A stretch of 64,000 nucleotides of DNA, taken from contig CM049312.1 in the NCBI GenBank assembly GCA_026874595.1, forward strand, positions 26,405,956-26,469,955, read 5' to 3'. This DNA comes from Sipunculus nudus (lineage: Eukaryota; Annelida; Sipuncula; Golfingiida; Sipunculidae). The first letter of the stretch is position 1, and every line of letters starts with the position of its first letter. A program made the position numbers and the translations under genes. Below, one piece after another: positions 1 through 13,088 of the stretch. The notes below the pieces were generated by a model. It was not told the DNA's origin. It ran no database searches and was given only the letters and a program-made list of their open reading frames with translations.

Positions 1-3000
1 GCGTTTTGGAATGAAGTTTACTATGTTGTCTTCAGAGTTTGATGTTAGATGTAATTCAGTTGTAATCTTTAGTGCTTGCAGGAGGCTAGGATTATCCACA
101 GCTGTTTCGCTAGATCAGACTTCAGACACATGACTATATTGCTTGTATAGGGTGCCTCTGTATATTTGGATTGTTTGATTTTATGTTAAGACAGGTTCAC
201 AATATTTCACATTTCAAAGATTTAAAAGTTTTAATATAGAGTACTGAACAACTTGCAGGATACTACCCAGTCAGGACATTTATATAACTGCTAAGTGGCT
301 AAATATTTTTTGATAAGATGATATTTGTATTTATAAGCTATGTCAGTTTTAGATATGGAATCTTTGTGCATGTTTCCTGTTATTCCAGGGATATTTTCTA
401 TCATATGTAATGGGCTTTTAGTTTCACTGTGGTTGTCGTTAATTCAATATTTAAGTTATTCAGATATGTCCCATGAAGATAGAACAGGTGTTTCTAATTT
501 ACCTATGCTGACTAGTAATTTTGATTAGTGTGCCGAGGACGATCACACTTAAGGGGTTAGGTATGTTACAAAGTACACACTTATACATATACAGGTCTAG
601 GCGTACAGTGATGTCCAGCCGTTAACTATTAGTTCTGGTCTCTCCGGTCTGATTCCGTAAGGGGCCACCCAGCCAAGCGTTTGCGCGAAGAGGCTGATGG
701 CTTCCCCTCGACCCCTGCTTAATACCCCATATGGATATTTATAGAGAGATAGAGTGTTTTCTGTTAAAGTATATTCTCCATTTGCAAGCAGGTCCTAATT
801 TATATTTCTTAGAATAATAGAGTATCAAGTGGGTCTCTTTGTTCTCTGTATGTACATATATGCCATGATACCTTACCTTATTTAATTTTCCAGTTATTAA
901 TAATTTTTTCAGTTGATAAGTTAAGATCCACATAGTATAATCTATGTTTATTTCACATTACAAGTTAATTATAATTCGTGAAAACGTCACAATTAGTATT
1001 ACTGATAAAGTGTTGTGTGAGCTATCTAGCAAGGTATTGTTTATTGTTGAGCGTATAGTAGTCTTTGGATTATATCCATTTTAAGCGTTAAGAAGAAACA
1101 CACTTTTACTCTGACTGGACCAGATAGCGATATCAGCACCAGCCTTGCAACCCCTGTTTCGTTAAGGTTCTCACTCACGCCTCTAGAATGTATAAGTATA
1201 CTGGGATGGCACTGAAAAGGTGTCAAGTCGGAGGTGTCAAGTCTCAAGTCTCCAGTAGCCTGCTGCTTCAATATATTTTAGTGTATGTGTATGGTGCGAA
1301 CCCGTACGGCTTTAATATATTGATTAAACATCGTCTTAACGTCTGTCTTGAGTTCGAGTTTTCATGAGAGAACCTGCGAGTGGCAACACCTGACAATATT
1401 AACGAATTATTTATTTCATGTATATATAAATTCTTTAAGTACGGGATTTAATAATGTTTAAACAATAAATATTATTAACAAAGCCCGTTATACATTTTAT
1501 TAAAATATTGTATATGCTTATACAACGGATGCTATGTTTAGGCTAACCGTAGACTGTATGTCAACGCAACGTTATACTACGACCGAAAAAAAAATGAGGG
1601 GATCTCGCCGCATGAGATAAAAGCATTTTATTTATAATAAAATTTATCCTTTTTATTTATGTTACAGCAGGCATAATCAAACCTGTTGAAGCGCTGTGTT
1701 CCATGTTAAGTTTGCCGCAACAGGTGAAGCGAAACATACCTGCTTTTGCCAATCGTGTTACATTTATGGAAAAATACGCTGACCGTTTTTGCCCTAATAT
1801 CCGTGTTTCCTTCCATTTTTGGCCCTAATGTACGCTCACAATTCGAGTTGTAGTTTGAATATAATTTCTTGGTTGATATATGCAATATTTTAATATGCCC
1901 TAAATACCAAAATATTGATATAATTTTAAGTTAAACTTAATTAACAGAAAACATACAAGTACATAAAGAAGCTGTTAAAACGTATGTTGTACCTATTGAA
2001 AAAGAGTCATCTGTGTTCCATCAACAGTTTATTTTTATCCCATTATGTCACATATTTTTACCCAAAATATATTTGTGCACATGTAAATTTAAAGCAATAT
2101 ATAGTTAAATAAGTAGGCTTATTTAAAAAAAAAAGGCATGTATCTAAAAGGGATTGCTTTGAATATAATTTTACCGTTATCAGATAAACTACGAAGTTAA
2201 TAACTGAACCTACTGATTTAAGCCTATTTAATCTACAAACGTACTTATTTTCGTTGTTAAAATTGTAATCTTTTTATCAAAATTTAACAATACGTTCTTA
2301 AAAATAATAAAAGAAATCTGCTCTTCCTCTTTATAGTGACACATTTTGCGTATGTTGCAATGATTTATATTATGTGTTTTACCGACATTTGCTTCGGAAA
2401 GCACATTATTTTAAAGGGACATAATCGGGAGCAATATTAAGGCCATTATTTCAACTGTTAGGTTTTGCTTTATTCAGATGTTTTCAGCAAAACCATCCAA
2501 ACACACAGTCTCAGTACTTCTCGAATGGCTGTTTGACACCTTGCTATGGTTCTGTGTTGTGAGGAAACTAAGTCCACGTTTGTATGTTTACGATAACAAG
2601 GCCACGTGACCGGAGGTCTTATTTCGCGCAAGACTAGTCCAAACTAGTCCATACATATACGTAGACCTTCACGTCCTCTGATATCTCTCTGCTTGGTGGA
2701 CATTACTGTCCACACTCGTGTATAGGGGTAAGCCAATAATTTCAGAGCAATATTTTGGCATGTTATAATTAATTTTAAAAAGAAAATGCGATATTTTTCG
2801 TGCTATTTCAATAGCTTTATCGGAAATTTACTCTGGAGAAAAACAATACAGTTAATTCACAACAGTCTGTTTCACGGGATGCGACCCGATCATCAGGTAA
2901 ATGTGGTTAGAATGAAGCTAACGGCGTGGTTTGAAAAGCCGAGACTTTACGAGATTACCTCCGTAAATGAGCCTCTAGCGTAGAAGGGTATTTAAAGAGT

Positions 3001-3019
3001 GCATGCGCACTATTGAGAC
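1..3019. other. intergenic, nothing recognised
   Basis: AT-rich sequence with only short ORFs (65 codons or fewer on the + strand, 76 or fewer on the -), none with a recognisable domain or codon pattern. GC-richer islands occur near 600-720 and 2560-2700, but I could not assign them to any element. Confidence 0.5.
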
Positions 3020-3044
3020 ACACACTCTTTGGAGCCTGCGAAGT

Positions 3045-3356
3045 CCAGAAGTGCCTACCGCCAGTGATCAGAGAGGTGCAGCTACCAAGTGATCAGAGAG
3101 GTGCAGCTACCAATTGATCAGAGGTGCTGGTACCCAGTGATCAGATAGGTGCTGTTACCCAGTGTCAAGAGAAGCGCTGACACCCAGTCTCCAGAGAGGT
3201 GCTGCGACAAAGAGAAGTGCTGCGACCCAATGACTAGAGAGTTGCAGTGACCAAGTGCCAAGAGAGGTGCTGCGACCCAGTGTCCAGAGAGGTGCTGCAA
3301 CCCAGTGTCCAGAGAGGTGCTGCGACCCAGTGTCTAGAGAGGTGTCCACAGAGGTG
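3045..3356. repeat. 25-bp minisatellite (about 12 degenerate units)
   Basis: A degenerate tandem repeat whose unit resembles gaggtgctgcgacccagtg plus tccaga. The units become more regular toward the right end (3255-3350). The array runs directly into the 22-bp minisatellite at about 3357 with no unique DNA between them. The small ORFs on both strands here are by-products of the repeat. Confidence 0.85.
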
Positions 3357-6300
3357 CTGTATGTACCCATTTTATTTAGTGTATGTACCCATTTTATTTA
3401 GTGTATGTACCCGTTTATTTTGTGTATGTTCCCGTTTTATAAAGTGTATGAACCCCTTTTATTTAGTGTATGTACCCATTTTATTTAGTGTATGTAGCCA
3501 TTTTATTTAGTGTATGTACCCCTTTTATTTAGTGTATGTAACCATTTTATTTAGTGAATGTACCCATTTTATTGAGTGTATGTACCCGTTTTATTGAGTG
3601 TATGTACCCGTTTTATTGAGTGTATGTACCCGTTTTATTGAGTGTATGTACCCGTTTAATTTAGTGTATGTTCCCTTTTCATTTAGTGTATGTACCCGTT
3701 TTATTGAGTGTATGTACCCGTTTTATTGAGTGTATGTACCTGTTTTATTGAGTGTATGTACCTATTTTATTGAGTGTATGTACTCGTTTTATTGAGTGTA
3801 TGTATCCTTTTTATTTAGTGTATGTCCCCATTTTATTGAGTGTATGTACCCGTTTTATTTAGTGTATGTACCCGTTTTATTGAGTGTATGTACCCGTTTT
3901 ATTGAGTGTATGTACCTGTTTTATTTAGTGTATGTACCCGTTTTATTGAGTGTATGTATCCTTTTTATTTAGTGTATGTCCCCATTTTATTGAGTGTATG
4001 TACCCCTTTTATTGAATGTATGTACCCGTTTTATTAAGTGTATGTACCCGTTTTATTGAGGGTATGTACCCATTTTCTTGAGTGTATGTACCCGTTTTAT
4101 TCTGTGTATGTACCCGTTTTTTTAGTGTAAATACCCGTTTTATTTATTGTATGTACCCGTTTTATTGAGTGTATGTACCCGTTTTATTGAGTGTATGTTC
4201 CCGTTTTATTTAGTGAATGTACCTATTTTATTGAGTGTATGTACTCGTTTTATTGATTGTATGTACCCGTTTTATTGAGTGTATGTACCCGTTTTATTGA
4301 GTGTATGTACCCATTTTATTGAGTGTATGTACCCGTTTTATTGAGTGTATGTACCCGTTTTATTGCGTGTATGTACCCGTTTTATTGAGTGTATGTACCC
4401 GTTTAATTTAGTGTATGTTCCCTTTTCATTCAGTGTCTGTACCCGTTTTATTGAGTGTATGTACCCGTTTTATTGAGTGTATGTACCGGTTTTATTGAGT
4501 TTATGTACCCGTTTTTTTAAGTGTATGTTCCCGTTTATTTAGTGTATGTACCCGTTTTATTGAGTGTATGTTCCCGTTTTATTTAGTGTATGTACCCGTT
4601 TTATTGAGTGTATGTACCCGTTTTATTGAGTGTATGTACCCGTTTTATTGAGTGTATGTTCCCGTTTTATTGAGTGTATGTTCCTGTTTATTTAGTGTAT
4701 GTACCCGTTTTATTGAGTGTATGTTCCCGTTTTTTTTTTGTGTATGTACCCGTTTTATTGAGCATATGTACCCGTTTTATTGAGTGTATGTACCTGTTTT
4801 ATTGAGTGTATGTACCCGTTTTATTTAGTGTATGTTCCAGTTTATTTAGTGTATGTACCCGTTTTATTGAGTGTAAGTTCCCGTTTTATTGAGTGTATGT
4901 ACCCGTTTTATTGAGTGTATGTACCCGTTTTATTGAGTGTATGTACCCGTTTAATTGAGTGTATGTTCCCGGTTTATTTAGTGTATGTACCCGTTTTATT
5001 GAGTGTATGTACCCGTTTTATTGAGTGTATGTACCCGTTTTATTGAGTGTATGTACCCGTTTTATTAAGTGTATGTACCCGTTTATTTAGTGTATGTACC
5101 CGTTTTATTGAGTGTATGTTCTCGTTTTATTTAGTGAATGTAACCGTTTTATGGAGTGTATGTACCGTTTTATTTAGTGTATGTACCCGTTTTATTGAGT
5201 GTATGTACCCGTTTTATTGAGTGTATGTTCCCGTTTATTAAGTGTATGTACCTGTTTTTTTTTAGTGTATGTACCCGTTTTATTTAGTGTATATTCCCGT
5301 TTATTTAGTGTATGTACCCGTTTTATTGAGTGTATGTTCCCGTTTTATTGAGTGTATGTACCCGTTTTATTGAGTGTATGTACCCGTTTTATTTAGTGTA
5401 TGTACCCGTTTTTTTAAGTGTATGTTCCCGTTTATTTAGTGTATGTACCCGTTTTATTGAGTGTATGTTCCCGTTTTATTAATGTATGTACCCGTTTTAT
5501 TGAGTGTATGTATCCGTTTTATTGAGTGTATGTACCCGTTTTATTGAGTGTATATTCCAGTTTTATTGAGTGTATGTTCCCGTTTATTAAGTGTATGTAC
5601 CCGTTTTATTGAGTGTATGTTCCCGTTTTTTTTTGTGTGTATGTAACCGGTTTATTGAGTATATGTACCCGTTTTATTGAGTGTATGTACCTGTTTTTTT
5701 GAGTGTATGTACCCGTTTTATTTAGTGTATATTCCCGTTTATTTAGTGTATGTACCCGTTTTATTGAGTGTATGTTCCCGTTTTATTTAGTGTATGTACC
5801 CGTTTTATTGAGTGTATGTACCCGTTTTATTGAGTGTATGTACCCGTTTTATTGATTGTATGTTCCCGATTTATTTAGTGTATGTACCCGTTTTATTGAG
5901 TGTATGTACCGTTTTATTGAGTGTATGTACCCGTTTAATTGAGTGTATGTACCCGTTTTATTAAGTGTATGTACCCGTTTTACTGAGTGTATGTACCCGT
6001 TTTATTGAGTGTATGTACCCGTTTTATTGAGTGTATGTTCCCGTTTTATTGAGTGTATGTTCCCGTTTATTTAGTGTATGAACCCGTTTTATTGAGTGTA
6101 TGTTCCCTTTTTTTTTTTTTGTGTGTATGTACCCGTTTTATTGAGTATATGTACCCTTTTTATTGAGTGTATGTACCTGTTTTATTGAGTGTATGTACCC
6201 GTTTTATTTAGTGTATGTTCCCGTTTATTTAGTGTATGTACCAGTTTTATTGAGTGTATGTTCCCGTTTTATTGAGTGTATGTACCCGTTTTATTGAGTG

Positions 6301-8975
6301 TATGTACCCGTTTTATTGAGTGTATGTACCCGTTTTATTGACTGTATGTTCCCGATTTATTTAGTGTATGTACCCGTTTTATTGAGTGTATGTACCCGTT
6401 TTATTGAGTGTATGTACCCGTTTTATTGAGTGTATGTACCCGTTTTATTAAGTGTATGTACCCGTTTATTTAGTGTATGTACCCGTTTTATTGAGTGTAT
6501 GTTCTCGTTTTATTTAGTGAATGTAACCGTTTTATTGAGTGTATGTACCCGTTTTATTGAGTGTATGTACCCGTTTTATTGAGTGTATGTACCCGTTTTA
6601 TTAAGTGTATGTACCCGTTTATTGAGTGTATGTACCCGTTTCATTTAGTGTATGTTCTCGTTTTATTTAGTGAATGTAACCGTTTTATGGAGTGTATGTA
6701 CCCGTTTTATTGAGTGTAAGTTCCCGTTTTATTGAGTGTATGTACCCGTTTTATTGAGTGTATGTACCCGTTTTATTGAGTGTATGTACCCGTTTAATTG
6801 AGTGTATGTTCCCGGTTTATTTAGTGTATGTACCCGTTTTATTGAGTGTATGTACCCGTTTTATTGAGTGTATGTACCCGTTTTATTGAGTGTATGTACC
6901 CGTTTTATTAAGTGTATGTACCCGTTTATTTAGTGTATGTACCCGTTTTATTGAGTGTATGTTCTCGTTTTATTTAGTGAATGTAACCGTTTTATGGAGT
7001 GTATGTACCGTTTTATTTAGTGTATGTACCCGTTTTATTGAGTGTATGTACCCGTTTTATTGAGTGTATGTTCCCGTTTATTAAGTGTATGTACCTGTTT
7101 TTTTTTAGTGTATGTACCCGTTTTATTTAGTGTATATTCCCGTTTATTTAGTGTATGTACCCGTTTTATTGAGTGTATGTTCCCGTTTTATTGAGTGTAT
7201 GTACCCGTTTTATTGAGTGTATGTACCCGTTTTATTTAGTGTATGTACCCGTTTTTTTAAGTGTATGTTCCCGTTTATTTAGTGTATGTACCCGTTTTAT
7301 TGAGTGTATGTTCCCGTTTTATTAATGTATGTACCCGTTTTATTGAGTGTATGTATCCGTTTTATTGAGTGTATGTACCCGTTTTATTGAGTGTATATTC
7401 CAGTTTTATTGAGTGTATGTTCCCGTTTATTAAGTGTATGTACCCGTTTTATTGAGTGTATGTTCCCGTTTTTTTTTGTGTGTATGTAACCGGTTTATTG
7501 AGTATATGTACCCGTTTTATTGAGTGTATGTACCTGTTTTTTTGAGTGTATGTACCCGTTTTATTTAGTGTATATTCCCGTTTATTTAGTGTATGTACCC
7601 GTTTTATTGAGTGTATGTTCCCGTTTTATTTAGTGTATGTACCCGTTTTATTGAGTGTATGTACCCGTTTTATTGAGTGTATGTACCCGTTTTATTGATT
7701 GTATGTTCCCGATTTATTTAGTGTATGTACCCGTTTTATTGAGTGTATGTACCGTTTTATTGAGTGTATGTACCCGTTTAATTGAGTGTATGTACCCGTT
7801 TTATTAAGTGTATGTACCCGTTTTACTGAGTGTATGTACCCGTTTTATTGAGTGTATGTACCCGTTTTATTGAGTGTATGTTCCCGTTTTATTGAGTGTA
7901 TGTTCCCGTTTATTTAGTGTATGAACCCGTTTTATTGAGTGTATGTTCCCTTTTTTTTTTTTTGTGTGTATGTACCCGTTTTATTGAGTATATGTACCCT
8001 TTTTATTGAGTGTATGTACCTGTTTTATTGAGTGTATGTACCCGTTTTATTTAGTGTATGTTCCCGTTTATTTAGTGTATGTACCAGTTTTATTGAGTGT
8101 ATGTTCCCGTTTTATTGAGTGTATGTACCCGTTTTATTGAGTGTATGTACCCGTTTTATTGAGTGTATGTACCCGTTTTATTGACTGTATGTTCCCGATT
8201 TATTTAGTGTATGTACCCGTTTTATTGAGTGTATGTACCCGTTTTATTGAGTGTATGTACCCGTTTTATTGAGTGTATGTACCCGTTTTATTAAGTGTAT
8301 GTACCCGTTTATTTAGTGTATGTACCCGTTTTATTGAGTGTATGTTCTCGTTTTATTTAGTGAATGTAACCGTTTTATTGAGTGTATGTACCCGTTTTAT
8401 TGAGTGTATGTACCCGTTTTATTGAGTGTATGTACCCGTTTTATTAAGTGTATGTACCCGTTTATTGAGTGTATGTACCCGTTTCATTTAGTGTATGTTC
8501 TCGTTTTATTTAGTGAATGTAACCGTTTTATGGAGTGTATGTACCCGTTTTATTTAGTGTATGTACCCGTTTTATTGAGTGTATGTACCCGTTTTATTGA
8601 GTGTATGTACCCGTTTTATTGAGTGTATGTACCCGCTTAATGGAGTATATGTACCCGTTTAATGTAGTGTATGTACCCGTTTTATTGAGTGTATGTACCC
8701 GTTTTATTGAGTGTATGTACCCGTTTAATTGAGTGTATGTACCCGTTTAATTGAGTGTATGTACCCGTTTTATTGAGTGTATGTACCCGATTTATTGAGT
8801 GTATGTACCCGTTTTATTAAGTGTATGTACCCGTTTTATTAAGTGTATGTACCCGTTTTATTGAGTGTATGGACCCGATTTATTGAGTGTATGTACCTGT
8901 TTTATTGAGTGTATGTACACGTTTTATTGAGTGTATGTACCTGTTCTATTAAGTTAATGTATCTGTTTTATTAAG
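3357..8975. repeat. 22-bp minisatellite, about 250 units
   Basis: About 5.6 kb of uninterrupted tandem repeats with consensus gtgtatgtacccgttttatt+ga. Recurrent variants are TTTAG for TTGAG, gttccc for gtaccc, a 21-bp version (gtttatttag) and T-runs replacing the tail. The array is homogenised in blocks, including a higher-order duplication listed separately. It decays at 8900-8975 into unique sequence. ORFs rich in the YVPVLLSVC-type peptide are artefacts of a repeat that stays open in one frame over short distances. No transcription signal is visible. Confidence 0.97.
4848..8535. repeat. 1,843-bp higher-order repeat, two tandem copies
   Basis: Variant units recur with an exact offset of 1,843 bp. 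Examples are the gtgtaag unit (4871 and 6714), taaccgttttatgg (5141 and 6984), the atattccc unit (5291 and 7134), the atgaaccc unit (6078 and 7921) and the gtgaatgtaac block (the one at 6661 recurs at 8504). Copy 1 is about 4848-6690 and copy 2 about 6691-8535. Inside the 22-bp array this means one long block was duplicated recently, because the positions of irregular units are preserved. Confidence 0.93.
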
Positions 8976-9355
8976 TCAGGCGTAACAGGCCTGGAACCTT
9001 ATCTGGTAGGTGATTTTGAACCCTGTAGCTTTGATTTTCTTTTATCATATACTCATGTTTAGCCACTGACTCGTGTTATGTTGAGTGCTGAGAAATTGTT
9101 TTGACAGTATAGTCAATAACGTATGCAACAGACACCAATAATGCCATATATAATCAGTTAAATAGGAATACCACCACTAGCAAACTAATTATTGCAGGAG
9201 CAAACATATTTTCCAAGAAAGGTTTCTAAACTGGTTTAACTTCATAACAGTGGTTGAAAACTTTGAAATTGTATGTGGGTGTAAGGAGATCTGAGAGTAT
9301 TCTAATTTAAAAACTTACAACACTATACAAGCATTGTGAATTTTTATGTACATAC
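8976..9355. other. unique spacer, nothing recognised
   Basis: Non-repetitive AT-rich sequence between the minisatellite and the 397-bp repeat. No ORF or RNA gene is supported. Confidence 0.5.
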
Positions 9356-10396
9356 ATGCAGGATCACTTCTGTATAGCCTGAAAACGCTGCCATCCTGCT
9401 TAAAAATGTCGATTTTGGAATAACTGCTACGTTTTTAAAACACCAACATTTAAAAGGGAAATTCTTCAGCCAAATATAAATATGATCAGTGCGGTAACTT
9501 GATTTTTCTGCTAAATTTAACATAAAACCCTTTTGTGCTTATGTTTGATTAAGTCTAATTTTACATGCTTCTGTGAAATATGAAAGATGAAAGCCAAAGT
9601 GAAAATAAGTGTATTAAGTGTATGTACCCGTTTTACTGAGTGTATGTACCCGTTTTATTGAGTGTATGTACCCGTTTTATTGAGTGTATGTTCCCGTTTT
9701 ATTGAGTGTATGTTCCCGTTTATTTAGTGTATGAACCCGTTTTATTGAGTGTATGCAGGATCACTTCTGTATAGCCTGAAAACGCTGCCATCCTGCTTAA
9801 AAATGTCGATTTTGGAATAACTGCTACGTTTTTAAAACACCAACATTTAAAAGGGAAATGCTTCAGCCAAATATAAATATGATCAGTGCGGTAACTTGAT
9901 TTTTCTGCTAAATTTAACATAAAACCCTTTTGTGCTTATGTTTGATTAAGTCTAATTTTACATGCTTCTGTGAAATATGAAAGATGAAAGCCAAAGTGAA
10001 AATAAGTGTATTAAGTGTATGTACCCGTTTTACTGAGTGTATGTACCCGTTTTATTGAGTGTATGTACCCGTTTTATTGAGTGTATGTTCCCGTTTTATT
10101 GAGTGTATGTTCCCGTTTATTTAGTGTATGAACCCGTTTTATTGAGTGTATGCAGGATCACTTCTGTATAGCCTGAAAACGCTGCCATCCTGCTTAAAAA
10201 TGTCGATTTTGGAATAACTGCTACGTTTTTAAAACACCAACATTTAAAAGGGAAATTCTTCAGCCAAATATAAATATGATCAGTGCGGTAACTTGATTTT
10301 TCTGCTAAATTTAACATAAAACCCTTTTGTGTTTGTTTGATTAAGTCTAATTTTACATGCTTCTGTGAAATATGAAAGATGAAAGCCAAAGTGAAA
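9356..10396. repeat. 397-bp composite tandem repeat, 2.6 copies
   Basis: The sequence starting atgcaggatcacttctg occurs at 9356, 9753 and 10150, an exact 397-bp period. Each full unit is about 254 bp of unique-type sequence plus 143 bp of the 22-bp minisatellite. The third copy lacks the minisatellite piece and instead continues into a (TA)n tract, so it probably marks the ancestral right flank. The 66-codon antisense ORF seen in the copies follows the repeat and has no recognisable domain. Confidence 0.93.
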
Positions 10397-10419
10397 ATAA
10401 AAATCTCTAAATTAACAGA

Positions 10420-10422
<3 letters not shown>

Positions 10423-10460
<38 letters not shown>

Positions 10461-10466
10461 TTGAAG

Positions 10467-10511
<45 letters not shown>
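10423..10511. repeat. two (AT)n microsatellites
   Basis: Two perfect AT tracts (10423-10458 and 10469-10511) separated by about 10 bp. The YIYIYI ORFs on both strands are translations of this tract. Confidence 0.97.
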
Positions 10512-10515
<4 letters not shown>

Positions 10516-11130
10516 TAATGTGTACGGAGTTGGGTTTTTAATTGACCATGGTTTACCTGCTTCCGTTCTGGTTTGACTCCTCAAATTCGGCAGACGTATC
10601 GGCGGTGAGCTCTCCAGGACAAGTTTTTTTTATTTTGCGGGATTATACCCTAATATGCCGAATAATTATTAATTTCAATATTTCCCATGCAAAATAATAG
10701 ACAATGCAACGAACCAAGGCGGAAGTGGTTTCTTTGCTAAATGCTTTCATCGAAATATATCACACTGCTTTCTTTTTATCTGGGAGAGTAGTCAATTGTG
10801 CATCAGACCTACTTAAACCAAATATTTAATACTGTTAGTATATATTTTTCTGGGCCTATCTTTTTCACGTAGGCAGCTATACGTTTCGCGTACAAGAGAC
10901 TTCAACGACATATGCATGTGTATACAATGTTACAGGTGTCTGTTTTATTGTGCGCAGGAGTGTTACATGTGTCTGTGATATTCTGATTCGTGTAGCGCAG
11001 GCATTGTTCGTTGCTATGGGAACCTCGCTTGTTGGGCGTTGGCTCGCGTGTGGGGTCTGAAGCGTAGAGACACAGCTTTTTTTTTGTTATAGATGTTTCG
11101 GGCCTGTTCATGTACGTGTGTATTGTTCTT
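10512..11130. other. intergenic, nothing recognised
   Basis: AT-rich sequence with no supported gene. The left end of the LTR-like repeat that follows could extend back to about 10,965, where a tgttac motif occurs, but similarity is too weak to place the boundary. Confidence 0.4.
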
Positions 11131-11605
11131 TGAAATTTTCCATTTCTAGAATTTTCGGGTGAGAAGCTAAAAATTAAGGGCTGTGTTTAGAAAGGATAAT
11201 ACCAGCGAGCACTAAGAGTGTTACTTTCTCATCAGTTTTGGGACCTTTTCTGATAATTGCAGTGGTGTCAGATATTCAACGGATTTTATACAGATTTAAT
11301 ACGGACTTTCTCCAGTTTGCCTTTGGATTATTACAATTTATGTGGGTTATTTATGTTAAAGGACTCTTGTTGAGCTGTGACTGTGGTAGTATCCTGAATC
11401 AAAGCCTGGGATCCGGACACTCTGGTACTGTACATTTTTATTTTTATACTGTGAAATTGTATTGATTTGGTGTATTGTAATCTTAAGATTGTTCTAAGAA
11501 TTAATTATAATTATTTGTTAACAAAAAACCATTGATATTCATTCCCCTAGACATATCTTTATTCATTCCGCTAGACATTTCACGCTGCCTAGTGTTGTGG
11601 AATTT
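11130..11605 (+). repeat. diverged solo-LTR-like repeat (copy 1)
   Basis: The segment aligns by eye with the reverse complement of 42430-42920. Both share a ggctgtgtttta-type block, an aaaggact block, tgtattgattt, gtgtattgtaat, and the tail cccctagacat...cacgctgcctagtgtt. The shared tail ends abruptly near 11600. This copy is more diverged than the one at 42.4-43.1 kb, and its TATA region has been lost (aaaattaaggg where the other copy has tatataagagg). I infer a retrotransposon LTR left by recombination; the internal region was not found. Confidence 0.55.
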
Positions 11606-12179
11606 GATTTTTTTTATCTCCCTACTAAAATATACGCCCGTAACGACTACGTGATCTGTTGTTATTAGTTTCCGTAAAAACAAACAAGGCATGTGTCTGT
11701 TAACATGCCTTAGACTATACCCTCAGTTGACTACACGGAAAAAAAAAACATCGTGTTCCACGATGTCGCCTGAGCTTTAATAATACAAAGCATCTTTTTA
11801 TATAATTTCACGGTAGATTGCTTCTTTATACAATCGTTAAATCAACGATATTTCCACAGCAATAAAGCTGTCGGTTGTTGTTGTTTATCTAAAAAAAAAC
11901 TTCTCACTTAAAAATTCGAACATCATGTATATGCCTCACGTCTCCATCCATAATTTTTTTTGGGTGAAATTTCCGGAATATAATTATTTTTCTTTCTATG
12001 TTGATATTTTGTTGGAGGGTGTTCCTGGAGAATTCTAGCAGAGGTTATCTTTATATCATTTAAGTGAAACTCATGACATAAGTTCCTGCAAATACCTTAG
12101 GATTTTTTTAATGCGTCGTTTAGTTCCCATCAGCCCGTAAAACAAATTTGCATCAGATGGATTTTACACGGGTGCTGCT

Positions 12180-12180
12180 A

Positions 12181-12254
<74 letters not shown>
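12180..12254. repeat. (TA)n microsatellite
   Basis: About 37 TA dinucleotides immediately left of the dimeric SINE. Confidence 0.97.
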
Positions 12255-12259
<5 letters not shown>

Positions 12260-12267
12260 AATATAGA

Positions 12268-12728
12268 TATATTTGTCAGTCAGATTATTCAGGGGAAAAT
12301 ATTGGGCCGATCCGGGATTCCAACCCATGTCAGTGGCGCACATGTCCGGCGTTCCAACCGCTTCGCTAGAAAAGCAAGTTTCACTAGCGAGACAGTTGGG
12401 TCCGATTTTATGTCACCCCGTAACACATCCCCTCTTAGGAGCGTTCTGCCATCAGAACAAGACTATCCCAGGAGTCACACCTTCGGTATACTAGGTGGCG
12501 GCAATTTCCTAATTTCTTCAAACCACCATTCCCCGGGCCACAAATTTTGCCGTTACGTTGGACGAGCCCCGATTTGTTACGAAGACAAATTATTCAGGGG
12601 AAATTCTGGGCCGATCCGGGATTCGAACCCATGTCGGTGGCGCACGTGTCCGGCGGTCCAACCGCTTCGCTAAAAAAGGAAGCTTTACTAGCTAGACTCT
12701 TCGGTCCGCTTTTATGTCATCCCGTAAC
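12268..12728 (-). mobile_element. dimeric tRNA-derived SINE-like element (copy 1)
   Basis: Two related ~150-bp tRNA-like units (about 12268-12426 and 12576-12728) lie in the same orientation, separated by a ~150-bp spacer. On the - strand the second unit carries a pol III box A (TAGCGAAGCGGTTGG, from 12658-12672) and a perfect box B (GGTTCGAATCC, from 12619-12629) at tRNA-like spacing. In the first unit box B has one change (ggattccaacc on +). Units are bounded by gttacg and cgtaac. The same unit-spacer-unit arrangement recurs at 41633-42070, so this is an element and not chance adjacency. No functional tRNA fold is claimed. Confidence 0.75.
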
Positions 12729-12729
12729 A

Positions 12730-13088
12730 ATATATTCAAAAATACCCCAGAAAAATAACACATAATACAGAGTTTAATATGTGCTATCGTAGCCTGATAT
12801 GTTGGGTCAGGTCTCAAGAACAAAGACCTGTTAAATCTACTCACAATCAATAATCAACTAACCACACAACCTCTATCTTTACGAATGTGTATGTGACACG
12901 TTGTTTAAGCCGAGATGTCATCAAACCCCGAAATCATCCAGCTCGAATATAATCAGGCATGTCAGTTTGGCAAAACCAAGTTTTGATAACCTTTAACAAA
13001 CTATATTGCGCTAAGGATATTGATGAGATTGATTTATAAAACATTAAATATCCCCCCATTCGTGAAAACAGAGGTAGACTGCGCAGGT
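12730..13088. other. intergenic, nothing recognised
   Basis: No ORF or repeat supported. Confidence 0.4.

Noticed and set aside
3155-8622. ORFs within the minisatellites (for example 3247-3510 and 8404-8622)
   Set aside because: Open only because the repeat lacks stops over short stretches. Frame and length are not maintained.
3357-8975. CRISPR-like array
   Set aside because: The repeats abut with no unique spacers. It is a minisatellite in a eukaryotic genome.
10117-10584. 155-codon and similar ORFs with YIYIYI runs (also at 12148, 13988 and 27050)
   Set aside because: They are translations of (TA)n microsatellites joined to flanking sequence, with no domain.
12600-12680. Functional tRNA gene from the ggattcgaacc box
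   Set aside because: Box A and B are present, but no acceptor stem closure was found and the unit is repeated with a common spacer, so it is a SINE head.
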